NCBI GenBank assembly: GCA_002319075.1 | Contig: NVQB01000001.1 | Location: 1,736,001 to 1,800,000, forward strand | Direction: 5' to 3' | Source of the DNA: Sphingobacteriaceae bacterium | Lineage (GTDB): Bacteria > Bacteroidota > Bacteroidia > B-17B0 > Aurantibacillaceae | DNA length: 64,000 nt | Part shown: piece after piece, positions 56,429-64,000 of the stretch | How positions within the stretch are numbered: the stretch's first letter is position 1 | Layout: each line of letters starts with the position of its first letter | Notes under the pieces: generated by a model | Database searches by the model: none | What the model saw: only the letters and a program-made list of their open reading frames with translations | Told to the model about the DNA's origin: nothing | Translations under genes and position numbers: made by a program

Positions 56429-58171
56429 ATGAAAACCGATCTGATTACCAAAATGGAAGAACTGTTGTCGAAAGACGCAGGTGAAGTTGCTGCTGATGTG
56501 CGCGCTCTGCAAAAAGAGTACCAAAAGCTTTGGACTTCTGAATTTGAAACCGCCAAACAAACTTTCGTTGACGAAGGTGGCAAAACCAAAGAATTTGAGC
56601 ACCCCAAACAAGCAGAAGACCTGAGGTTTGAAGAGTTGGTTGAAAAGTTCAATAAACTAAAAAAAGAAGCAGACACTAAAATTGCTGCTGAACAATCAAA
56701 GAATTTACTCATTCGCCAGGAAATTATCGCCAAGATAAAAGATCTGAGTCATGTGAGCGAAAATGTGGGTTCTGCGGTGAGAAAACTGCAGGAGCTGCAA
56801 ACACAATGGAAAGAAACCGGTCAGGTCTCGTCTCATAAGTACAAAGAGGTGCAGGCCGATTATAGTCGCGCCGTAGAAGACATCTATTACAACATCAAGA
56901 TTTTCCGCGATTTACAAGAGCATGATCTTAAAAAGAATCTTGAACACAAAACAGAACTCATTGAAAAATTGAAAGGGATTCAGTCTCTTGAAAATATTAA
57001 AGAAGCAGAACGCCTGATTAAAATCTACAGAAATGAGTGGGATGAAATTGGTCCGGTACCAAATGGCAGATGGGAAGCTCTGAAAAATGATTACAAAGCG
57101 GTTTTAGACGAAACTTACAAAAAAATAAAAGGCCATTACAATTCCCTGGAAGAACAAAAAGAAGGGAATTTAAAATCCAAATTAGAAATTATTGAAAAAG
57201 TAAAAGAACTGATCAATTCTGTTTCTGAAGCAAAAGCCACTCGCTGGAATGAAGCTACAGACAAGATCATCACTTTACAAAGCGACTGGAAATCTGTTGG
57301 TCGTACTACAGAAAAAGACAACGAAAAAATCTGGGCAGAATTCAGAACACTTTGTGATAGTTTCTTCGAGAAGAAAAAAGCTTTCTTTGCCGGACTGAAT
57401 GAAAAGTTTTCTGCTAACAGAAAAATAAAATCAGAACTCATTGCAAAAGCCGAAGCGCTGCAAAGCAGTACCGACTGGCAAAAAACAGGACTTGACTTAA
57501 TTAAATTACAAGACACCTGGAAAAAATACCCTAGTAATGGCGACAAAGAAGAGCCGAAATTATTTGCGCGGTTCAGAAAAGCCTGCAATACGTTTTTTGA
57601 TGCTAAAAAAGCTCACTACGAAAACGTAGACGCTTCTTTTGAGCAAAATCTAGTGAAGAAAGAAGAAATTCTTACCCGCTTAAATGAGCTTAAGTTGACT
57701 GATGACAATGCCGGTAACCGCGAGCTTTTAAAAACGATTTCTGCAGAATGGAACGAAGCTGGCCTGGTGCCAATGAAGGATAAAAAACGTGTAAACGATG
57801 CCTTCTACAACAGGTTGGATGAATTGTATGAGCAAATGCACATCGATAAAAACGAAAAAGCAGCTATCCAGTTTAAAACGAAACTAGACCGTTTATCTTC
57901 TTCAGAAAACGGCTTTGATTTATTATTGAAAGAATCGGATCATTTGAAAAAACTAGCCGATGAGATCAACGGACGCGTTCGCACTTATGATAATAATTTA
58001 GGCTTCTTCAAAAGCTCTAAAGGCGGTAACAACAGTTTTATGAAAGAAATTGAAGAAAAGATCGCGGTTGAAAAATCGAAGATCGCCGAGTTAACAGCTA
58101 AACGTAAATTGATTACCGAAGAATTAAATAAGATTCGTGCGGCGGCTGAAAAGCCAAAAGCAGAAGCTTAA
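56429..58171 (+). CDS. DUF349 coiled-coil protein
   Basis: 580 residues, almost wholly helical, rich in Lys and Glu. It carries several DUF349 repeats, recognisable from WNEAT..., WKSVGRTTEKDNEKIWAEFR and EWNEAGLVPMKDKKRVNDAF. DUF349 proteins are frequent in Bacteroidota, with unknown function. No signal peptide or TM segment. It is divergent from mutS2. Confidence 0.88.
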   Translation: MKTDLITKMEELLSKDAGEVAADVRALQKEYQKLWTSEFETAKQTFVDEGGKTKEFEHPKQAEDLRFEELVEKFNKLKKEADTKIAAEQSKNLLIRQEIIAKIKDLSHVSENVGSAVRKLQELQTQWKETGQVSSHKYKEVQADYSRAVEDIYYNIKIFRDLQEHDLKKNLEHKTELIEKLKGIQSLENIKEAERLIKIYRNEWDEIGPVPNGRWEALKNDYKAVLDETYKKIKGHYNSLEEQKEGNLKSKLEIIEKVKELINSVSEAKATRWNEATDKIITLQSDWKSVGRTTEKDNEKIWAEFRTLCDSFFEKKKAFFAGLNEKFSANRKIKSELIAKAEALQSSTDWQKTGLDLIKLQDTWKKYPSNGDKEEPKLFARFRKACNTFFDAKKAHYENVDASFEQNLVKKEEILTRLNELKLTDDNAGNRELLKTISAEWNEAGLVPMKDKKRVNDAFYNRLDELYEQMHIDKNEKAAIQFKTKLDRLSSSENGFDLLLKESDHLKKLADEINGRVRTYDNNLGFFKSSKGGNNSFMKEIEEKIAVEKSKIAELTAKRKLITEELNKIRAAAEKPKAEA

Positions 58172-58187
58172 TACAAGGATATAATTT

Positions 58188-58250
58188 AACCACAGATTTC
58201 GCAGATCACACAGATTTATTTCTGAAATCTACGGAGTTTGTGGTTTTTTA
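58188..58250 (+). terminator. Imperfect terminator after the DUF349 gene, within a dispersed CACAGATT-type repeat
   Basis: AACCACA (58188-58194) pairs with TGTGGTT (58239-58245), and GATTTC with GAAATC inside it, followed by a T run. The sequence around it (CCACAGATTTCGCAGATCAC) resembles the AATCTGTGGC-type motif seen in other intergenic regions of this window. Confidence 0.6.
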
Positions 58251-58348
58251 TTGGATTAAATCCGATTAACAGGATCTGCAAAATCAGTTAAAAATTCTGA
58301 CATTTTTCCCGTTGTGAAATCTGAGCAATCTGTGGCGAGTCTTTCGGA

Positions 58349-58921
58349 CTATATCCCCAAAAACTCCCTCACTAAATCCTCCGCTTTTGTGCAGGCTTCT
58401 GACAAAATCTCATTTAATATAAAAACGTCAAATAACTCTGCTGTTTTTAATTCTTTTTCGGCTTTGGCAATACGGCGCGCTATGCTTTCTTTATTATCAG
58501 TACTTCGGGAATGCAAACGTTCTTCCAAAATTTTTATGCTGGGAGGCATCACAAAAACACCAAGCGCATTTTGTTTAAATTGATTTTTCAGGTTCAGTCC
58601 ACCTTCCACATCTATATCGAAAATCACTGCTTTACCTGTAGACCATATTTCCTGCACAGCAGATCTTAAGGTTCCATAGTGCGTTCCCGCATAAACCTCT
58701 TCCCACTCGAGAAACTCATTATTGGCCACCTTTTGTTTGAATTCCTCTACACTCAAGTAATGGTAATCTTTTCCATTCTCTTCTACACCACGTTTTGGAC
58801 GGCTTGTAGCGGAAATAGAAAACGCTATATGTTCAGGAAAGGTTTTAAGAATATGGCGAACAAGAGTTGTTTTGCCTGAGCCGGACGGTGCCGAAAATAT
58901 GATCATTTTGCCACTATGCAT
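58349..58921 (-). CDS. gmk: Guanylate kinase
   Basis: About 190 residues starting MHSGKMIIFSAPSGSGKTTLV, P-loop at 11-18. It has SISATSRPKRGVEENGKDY (GMP-binding region) and VIFDIDVEGGLNLK. A longer frame begins at a TTG (58927), but that codon is part of a TATATTTG -7 box on the minus strand (58932 to 58925), so the ATG at 58921 or the one at 58906 must be used. The first fits the family best and makes the message almost leaderless. It phosphorylates GMP to GDP. Confidence 0.96.
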   Translation of the reverse strand: MHSGKMIIFSAPSGSGKTTLVRHILKTFPEHIAFSISATSRPKRGVEENGKDYHYLSVEEFKQKVANNEFLEWEEVYAGTHYGTLRSAVQEIWSTGKAVIFDIDVEGGLNLKNQFKQNALGVFVMPPSIKILEERLHSRSTDNKESIARRIAKAEKELKTAELFDVFILNEILSEACTKAEDLVREFLGI

Positions 58922-58924
58922 GCG

Positions 58925-58932
58925 CAAATATA
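58925..58932 (-). promoter_or_regulatory. -7 box of gmk
   Basis: On the minus strand TATATTTG runs from 58932 to 58925 and ends three bases before the ATG at 58921. It decides against the TTG start at 58927. Confidence 0.5.
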
Positions 58933-59154
58933 AGAAACTGTTTAATTATGAGCTTCCAAAAACCTATGAATGAGAAAAGATCCATCCTGCTTTCAGTCCC
59001 CTTTCCCTATCATCACCGGGATTTACCACTGATAAAAAAACTCCTAAATTCTATTTCTTTGCCGTAATTTTGTACCCGCAATAAATTGCCGTTTTATTTA
59101 TCAGACTTCTGGTAAAAGGCCGGCGGCTCTGCGTTAATAAATACAAGCAATACC

Positions 59155-61677
59155 ATGAAAAAACCCCTGCTACTTTTACTTTTATTATTTACTTTTTTAT
59201 CGCATGCCCAAATGCCAGGAGGCGCAAATCCAAAAGACATGGCAAAGGCAATGAAAGATATAAAAGGCAGGGTTTATGGAAAAATCATTGATGCTAATAC
59301 AAAAAAACCTGTAGAATATACCTCTGTGGTGGTGCTTTGGTTTAATAAAGACAGTATCCTCGGCGGAGGCTTAACGGCCGAAAATGGAGAGTTTAATATT
59401 GAAGGTCTCCCTGCTATGGGAGGTTTTCGTTTAAGAGCTACGCAAATAGGGTATAAAACTTATGAGACAAAATTTTACATCCAGATACCAAACAAACTCG
59501 AACAGGATTTGGGTGACATTAAATTTGAAGTAGACCAGAAACTACTAAATGAAGTAGAAGTTACAGCTGAGAAAAACACTGTGGTAATGTCAATAGATAA
59601 AAGAACCTACAACGTGGATAAAGATCTTTCCGTAAAAGGCGGAACGGGCGCTGATGTCATGAAAAACGTTCCAGGTGTTACGGTAGATGCCGATGGCAAT
59701 GCCCAACTAAGAAATCAGGCGCCCACTATTTATGTAGACGGCAGACCGACCAATTTAACTTTGCAACAAATTCCAGCTGATCAAATTGATCGCGTGGAAA
59801 TTATTACCAACCCTTCCGTAAAATATGAAGCCAGCGCCACGGGTGGAATTTTAAATATTATTTTAAAAAAGAATTTGAAACCTGGTTATAATGGAATGGC
59901 TATGGCTTATATAGGCACGGGTGACCGTTACGGCGGAATGGTTAACTTAAATGTGAAGGAAGGGAAATGGAATTTTACAGCTATGTATTCTTACAACCAG
60001 GCCATCAATAATACAAAAGGATATACACGCAGAACACAATTAGACAGCATTCAAAATCCATCTGGTTATTTTAACCAGGATAATAAAACGCGCCAGATGA
60101 ATGTTTTTAATTTCGGAAAATTAGGTGTCGATTACAGTTTGAACAATAGGAACACACTCTCTTTAAACGGTACCATAGTTGGTGGACAATTTAACACAAA
60201 CGACAGACAAACTTACAGCATACTTGACGCAACAAAAACCGAGCGTTTATATGGCGATCGGTTAAACAAACAAAATGCTGCCTTCCAAAATTATAACGGA
60301 CAGATTCTTTACAAAAAAACATATCCAAAAGTTGGAAAAGAACTAAGTGCCGATGCAAATATTAATCACACCAATTCCAATAACAGTTACTTATTTGAGA
60401 CCAGTACTTTGGTAAACCCCGATACCCTTACCATTCCGAACACTTATCAAAAAAATAACGGGAAGAGCTCTTCCGATCAGTTTATTTTTCAGTTGGATTA
60501 TACAAATCCTTTAAGTGAAACAAAAAAACTGGAAATGGGTGTAAGATCTTTCTACAAAAAATCACTTAACGAAAACAATACGGCGAACGCAACAGCCTCG
60601 CAGGATTTATATACACGTGATAGTATTATGAGTAATCGTTATTTGATTGACGATATGGTAAACGCCGCTTACATCAACTATAGTTCTAAAACTCTCTGGG
60701 ATATCTCATTTCAAGGAGGTTTGCGTTTTGAACAATCCTATTATAAAGGAACTATCACTGATAAAGACTTATCTTTTTCTTACAATTATCCTTCATCAGG
60801 CAGTGATCTTATGAAGTCGCTGTTTCCCGGAGTTTATTTCTCAAAGAAAATTAAAAACAATCAGGAATGGCAATTAAATTTTAGCAGAAAAATTCAGCGC
60901 CCGAATTTTTTCCAGTTGATGCCTTTTGTGATGTTTGCTGACAGGCAGAATTACAGGATAGGAAATCCACAATTAAAACCCGAATTCAGAAACATAGCAG
61001 AAGCAAACTATAACAAAACATTTACCAAAGGGAGTTACTTAGGTTCCGGATATTTCCGTTACGAAGAGCAGCCAATCACCGATGTTGCCTATCCTTCAGT
61101 GGAAGATCCGACAGTTTTGGTAAATACCACCATCAACGGAAAAAACAGCATTCGTTACGGTATGGAGCATACTTTTAAATACACGATTTTAAAAAACCTG
61201 GATGCCACACTTAATTTCAATGCGTTTTATATTTATATTAAAGGTTTGGTTGTTGCCACAGAGCCTGAAGTAAAAGCAGAGGGATTTGCCTATAATGCCA
61301 AAGCAACATTGGCCTACAAATTCCCTAAAGCGTGGACACTCCAGGTAAATGGTAATTATGAGTCACCAAGAATTTTATTACTTGGCGCAACAATTCCAGT
61401 ATACTCAATGGACCTTTCTTTAAACAAAATGTTTGGAACAAAATGGATTCTGAATGCTACACTGAGTGACGTTTTTAATACGCGTCGTATGGGTGCGCAC
61501 TATGAAACACCATATTATATACAAGATCTTTCCCGAAGAAGGGAGAGCCGTTATTTTCGTTTATCTGTAACCTATTTATTCGGAAAAATGGATGCCTCGA
61601 TCTTTAAACGTGCAAAACAGTTGCGTGGAAACGACAGCCAGCAAGGCAACCAGGATGGTCTCGATTTTGGCAAGTAA
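59155..61677 (+). CDS. TonB-dependent-receptor-like outer-membrane beta-barrel protein
   Basis: 840 residues with a signal peptide (ending LSHAQ), a CarboxypepD-regulatory-like domain (about 35-125, KGRVYGKIIDANTKKPVEYT), then a plug-like domain (VMKNVPGVTVDADGNAQL, TIYVDGRP, VEIITNPSVKYEASATGGI) and a large barrel with aromatic strands and the C-terminal RYFRLSVTYLF strand. A TAATTTTG box lies at 59065-59072. This is the OMP_b-brl_3-type subgroup, whose substrate is usually unknown. No SusD-like gene lies beside it. Confidence 0.9.
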   Translation: MKKPLLLLLLLFTFLSHAQMPGGANPKDMAKAMKDIKGRVYGKIIDANTKKPVEYTSVVVLWFNKDSILGGGLTAENGEFNIEGLPAMGGFRLRATQIGYKTYETKFYIQIPNKLEQDLGDIKFEVDQKLLNEVEVTAEKNTVVMSIDKRTYNVDKDLSVKGGTGADVMKNVPGVTVDADGNAQLRNQAPTIYVDGRPTNLTLQQIPADQIDRVEIITNPSVKYEASATGGILNIILKKNLKPGYNGMAMAYIGTGDRYGGMVNLNVKEGKWNFTAMYSYNQAINNTKGYTRRTQLDSIQNPSGYFNQDNKTRQMNVFNFGKLGVDYSLNNRNTLSLNGTIVGGQFNTNDRQTYSILDATKTERLYGDRLNKQNAAFQNYNGQILYKKTYPKVGKELSADANINHTNSNNSYLFETSTLVNPDTLTIPNTYQKNNGKSSSDQFIFQLDYTNPLSETKKLEMGVRSFYKKSLNENNTANATASQDLYTRDSIMSNRYLIDDMVNAAYINYSSKTLWDISFQGGLRFEQSYYKGTITDKDLSFSYNYPSSGSDLMKSLFPGVYFSKKIKNNQEWQLNFSRKIQRPNFFQLMPFVMFADRQNYRIGNPQLKPEFRNIAEANYNKTFTKGSYLGSGYFRYEEQPITDVAYPSVEDPTVLVNTTINGKNSIRYGMEHTFKYTILKNLDATLNFNAFYIYIKGLVVATEPEVKAEGFAYNAKATLAYKFPKAWTLQVNGNYESPRILLLGATIPVYSMDLSLNKMFGTKWILNATLSDVFNTRRMGAHYETPYYIQDLSRRRESRYFRLSVTYLFGKMDASIFKRAKQLRGNDSQQGNQDGLDFGK

Positions 61678-61747
61678 TTTGATTCCAAAAAAACATAATC
61701 CTTCCATTACAAAAAATGGATGGCCCGTTTTTTGCGGCAAATAATTG

Positions 61748-61755
61748 TAACTTTG
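61748..61755 (+). promoter_or_regulatory. -7 box of folB
   Basis: TAACTTTG matches TAnnTTTG and ends 11 bases before the ATG at 61767. It lies inside a longer frame from 61716, supporting the downstream start. Confidence 0.5.
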
Positions 61756-61766
61756 AATTTTACCTT

Positions 61767-62120
61767 ATGACTCACGCAATAAATTTAGAAGGAATTAAAT
61801 TATACGGATTTCACGGATGTCTTGAAGAGGAGGCTAAAATTGGTGGAAATTACATTGTAGATGTTTACATGACCACCGATTTTTCACATGCTGCTAAAAC
61901 AGATGATCTTAACGAAACCATAGACTATTGCACCGTTTACGAAATTTGCAAAGCCGAAATGGCAATAAGAAGCAAATTAATTGAACAGGTTTGCGAACGC
62001 ATCTATAAAAAAATAAGCTCCACTTTTCCTCCGCTTCAAACTCTGCACGTGCGGGTTACAAAGCTCGTTCCCCCTATGAATGGGGATGTTGAAAAAGTTA
62101 GCGTAGAAATTAAAGATTAA
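61767..62120 (+). CDS. folB: Dihydroneopterin aldolase
   Basis: 117 residues from the ATG at 61767: LEGIKLYGFHGCLEEEAKIGG with catalytic Glu near 21-22, IDYCTVYEI, LIEQVCERIY and VRVTKLVPPMNGDVE with the catalytic Lys99. An upstream in-frame ATG at 61716 would add 17 residues that precede and contain the -7 box, so I do not use it. It converts dihydroneopterin in folate synthesis. A weak AT-rich hairpin follows at 62145-62169. Confidence 0.93.
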   Translation: MTHAINLEGIKLYGFHGCLEEEAKIGGNYIVDVYMTTDFSHAAKTDDLNETIDYCTVYEICKAEMAIRSKLIEQVCERIYKKISSTFPPLQTLHVRVTKLVPPMNGDVEKVSVEIKD

Positions 62121-62255
62121 CTTCATTAGATCTGTTTAGTTCATGAACTTTATGCGCCATTTAAAGTTCTGACATGTTGTTTGGAGCAGCAGTCATATAC
62201 GGTGGATGTTAGACCCAGTGAGTGCGCCGTTAATAAATTATCTTAACTTTACATC

Positions 62256-62540
62256 ATGAGACCAAGCTTATATAGTGCTTCCGAAATACAAGACAATTTT
62301 CACTGGCTAAAAAACTGGGAATTAGCAGGCAATTCACTTTACAAAGAATTTAAATTCAAGGATTTTATTTCTGCTTTTGGATTTATGAGTCAGGTGGCTT
62401 TATACGCCGAAAAACTGAATCACCACCCCGACTGGAAAAACGTTTACAATACAGTGTCCATCACCTTAAGCACACATGATGCCGGTGGCCTTACTAAACT
62501 TGATTTTGAACTGGCAAAACTTATAGATAAAATTTCATAA
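62256..62540 (+). CDS. Pterin-4a-carbinolamine dehydratase
   Basis: 94 residues. The catalytic block is LNHHPDW (54-60, His56 and His57), with [21 protein letters not shown] the conserved C-terminal part. It recycles tetrahydropterin after aromatic amino acid hydroxylation; its partner hydroxylase is not in the window. The gene is followed after one base by thiL, so the two are co-transcribed. Confidence 0.93.
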   Translation: MRPSLYSASEIQDNFHWLKNWELAGNSLYKEFKFKDFISAFGFMSQVALYAEKLNHHPDWKNVYNTVSITLSTHDAGGLTKLDFELAKLIDKIS

Positions 62541-62541
62541 C

Positions 62542-63585
62542 ATGGATTTTGATAATACAGAACGCACCGAACTTTCAGAACTTGGAGAATTCGGTTTAAT
62601 AAAACATTTAACACAATACATCGAATTAAACCAAAGCTCTACCATTAAAGGGGTTGGTGACGATGCCGCCATAATTGATAATACAGATCTGCAAACCGTT
62701 ATTACAACCGACATGCTTGTAGAAGGTGTGCACTTTGATTTAACCTATGTGCCTTTAAAACATCTGGGTTACAAAAGTGTAGTGGTAAATCTCAGCGATA
62801 TTTACGCTATGAACGCAGAGCCACGACAGCTTGTGGTATCTATAGCTCTGTCTAGTCGTTTTAGTCTGGAAGCCATTGAAGAACTTTATGCAGGCATGTT
62901 AATGGCCTGTAAAAAATACGGTGTGGATTTGGTTGGTGGCGATACCACTTCGAGTTTAAGCGGCCTTGTTATTAATATCACTGCAATTGGTGCGGCTAAA
63001 AAAGAAGATATCGTTTACAGGGATGGTGCTAAGGAAAGCAATCTTTTGTGTGTGAGTGGTGATTTGGGCGGAGCTTACATGGGACTTCAGATCTTGGAAA
63101 GAGAAAAAGCGGTTTACAAAGAAAATCCAAAATTACAACCTGATCTCGAAGGCAAGGATTATATTTTAGAGCGACAGTTAAAACCTGAAGCAAGAAAAGA
63201 TATTATTGAATTATTGAAAAGTCTCAATATAAAACCAACTTCGATGATTGACATCAGTGATGGCTTATCTTCAGAGATTCTTCATCTTTGCTCTCAGTCA
63301 AAAGTTGGCGTGGAGTTATACGAAGAAAAAATTCCTATTGATCCATTAACCTTTGATACAGCCCGCGAATTTAATTTAGATCCAACCGTGTGTGTATTAA
63401 GTGGCGGTGAAGATTACGAATTACTTTTCACAGTAGATATCGCAGACTACGACAAAATAAAAAACTCGATGGACATAACCATTATTGGACATATGACTAG
63501 CGAAGCGAAAGGTTTGTTAATGGTTGCAAAAGCAGGAACTGTGCATGAGTTAAAGGCTCAGGGCTGGAATCCTTTATTGAAATAG
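62542..63585 (+). CDS. thiL: Thiamine-monophosphate kinase
   Basis: 347 residues. The metal-binding motifs are VGDDAAII (38-45), ITTDMLVEGVHF (54-65), GGDTTSS and DISDGLSSEI. It phosphorylates thiamine phosphate to the pyrophosphate with ATP. The start overlaps closely with the end of the dehydratase gene. A tandem repeat begins right after the stop codon. Confidence 0.96.
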   Translation: MDFDNTERTELSELGEFGLIKHLTQYIELNQSSTIKGVGDDAAIIDNTDLQTVITTDMLVEGVHFDLTYVPLKHLGYKSVVVNLSDIYAMNAEPRQLVVSIALSSRFSLEAIEELYAGMLMACKKYGVDLVGGDTTSSLSGLVINITAIGAAKKEDIVYRDGAKESNLLCVSGDLGGAYMGLQILEREKAVYKENPKLQPDLEGKDYILERQLKPEARKDIIELLKSLNIKPTSMIDISDGLSSEILHLCSQSKVGVELYEEKIPIDPLTFDTAREFNLDPTVCVLSGGEDYELLFTVDIADYDKIKNSMDITIIGHMTSEAKGLLMVAKAGTVHELKAQGWNPLLK

Positions 63586-63589
63586 GATC

Positions 63590-63661
63590 TCGACTACGCT
63601 CGATCTGACATTTTCGACTACGCTCGATCTGACATTTTCGACTACGCTCGATCTGACATAC
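63590..63661. repeat. Tandem repeat, three 24-bp units with core TCGACTACGCTCGA
   Basis: Units begin at 63590, 63614 and 63638, and the first two are identical. The core is the same as in the array after nrdA (15775-15862), while the tail differs (TCTGACATTT here, AATGACAC there). It lies between the thiL stop and the convergent gldH end. Confidence 0.9.
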
Positions 63662-63699
63662 AGTAGATCAGTGTAACCTATGCAATCTGTGGCAGAAAA

Positions 63700-64000
63700 C
63701 TACTTACTCTTTTCAATCTCAAACCCGAAATCCATAATCATCGGCAGTGGATCAACACGCATAGCTTGTTCAAAGCTAAACTGGTATTTTCCTGCTAAAG
63801 GAAAACGTACATTCTTTTTCACAGGAACTTTAAAATCGTAAATATCTCCGGCACCACTTCCAAGCCATTCACCTTTTTGATTTGATAAAATAACGTTCAT
63901 GGTATCCGTTAGTACTTTTCCATCAGGATATTTAGTGGTAACGAAAACAATCACGTTGCTGTATTGGTAAACGTCGGTATGACGCACCATCAGGTAAATA
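63700..64000 (-). CDS. gldH: Gliding motility lipoprotein GldH (partial, N-terminus off window)
   Basis: About 100 C-terminal residues are visible. The pattern YLMVRHTDVYQYSN, then GEWLGSGAGDIYDFKVP and FPLAGKYQFSFEQAMRVDPLP followed by IMDFGFEIEKSK matches GldH, a lipoprotein needed for gliding and T9SS function in Flavobacterium. The lipobox would be in the missing part. The frame is open to the window edge, so it continues beyond 64000. Confidence 0.85.
   Translation of the reverse strand, partial: IYLMVRHTDVYQYSNVIVFVTTKYPDGKVLTDTMNVILSNQKGEWLGSGAGDIYDFKVPVKKNVRFPLAGKYQFSFEQAMRVDPLPMIMDFGFEIEKSK

Noticed and set aside
62138-62169. Hairpin after folB (GAACTTTA / TAAAGTTC)
   Set aside because: The 8-bp stem is AT-rich and no T run follows, so I do not call it a terminator.

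Overview
The window reads as chromosome of a gliding or type IX secretion (T9SS) competent member of the phylum Bacteroidota. Supporting signs are five secreted proteins with T9SS-style architecture, a partial GldH-type gliding lipoprotein at the right edge, TAnnTTTG promoter -7 boxes just upstream of start codons with few Shine-Dalgarno-like sequences, AT-rich intergenic DNA and families typical of the phylum (DUF349, DUF4080 radical SAM, gliding-associated C-terminal domains). I cannot place it below phylum from sequence alone. No rRNA, tRNA, CRISPR array or transposase is visible.

Layout. 1-11.5 kb is housekeeping: a truncated secreted protein, a thioredoxin-reductase-like ferredoxin/flavodoxin-NADP reductase, a leftward gyrB-lipoprotein-glycosyltransferase run, a PlsC-like acyltransferase with a DUF3108 protein, kynureninase, a group III truncated haemoglobin, and a sigma-factor/membrane-partner pair. 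12.1-15.8 kb carries eukaryote-like class Ia ribonucleotide reductase (nrdB, nrdA), with a leader of about 200 nt before nrdA. It is closed by a 22-bp tandem repeat and a strong terminator.

16.0-20.95 kb is the accessory region: an AAA15-type ATPase overlapping an RloB-family gene (an AbiL/RloAB-like defence pair), a stand-alone HsdR-N-like PD-(D/E)XK nuclease, an XRE regulator divergent from a SymE-type toxin across a promoter region with repeated TTTACATCA boxes, an 11-bp tandem repeat starting at the symE stop codon, a DUF2199 gene and a broken ORF6N-domain gene. It looks like a small defence and toxin island.

21-36.7 kb holds small membrane proteins, a divergent HxlR/YceI pair separated by a striking 9-bp-phased array of TTACC/GGTAA half-sites, a class C beta-lactamase-like hydrolase, a GNAT enzyme, large adhesin-like T9SS proteins, an acyltransferase-3 membrane protein and a radical SAM protein. 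36.7-39.4 kb is a VWA plus MoxR/chelatase-like ATPase pair. 39.5-46.2 kb has ribH, a TPR protein, recF, two lipoproteins, asnS and a zinc metallopeptidase. 46.4-58.9 kb has an AddB-like nuclease, a 1185-residue T9SS protein, a MutS2 without the Smr domain, a DUF349 coiled-coil protein and gmk. 59.1-64 kb has a TonB-dependent-receptor-like barrel, folB, pterin-4a-carbinolamine dehydratase, thiL and the end of gldH.

Several start codons were moved downstream from the longest reading frame, because the upstream candidate lies inside or upstream of a TAnnTTTG box (recF, the radical SAM gene, gmk, folB, the GNAT gene). The most unusual signals are the phased operator-like array near 22.6 kb, the defence island with its XRE/SymE control region, and two arrays sharing the core TCGACTACGCTCGA placed directly after the nrdA and thiL stop codons.
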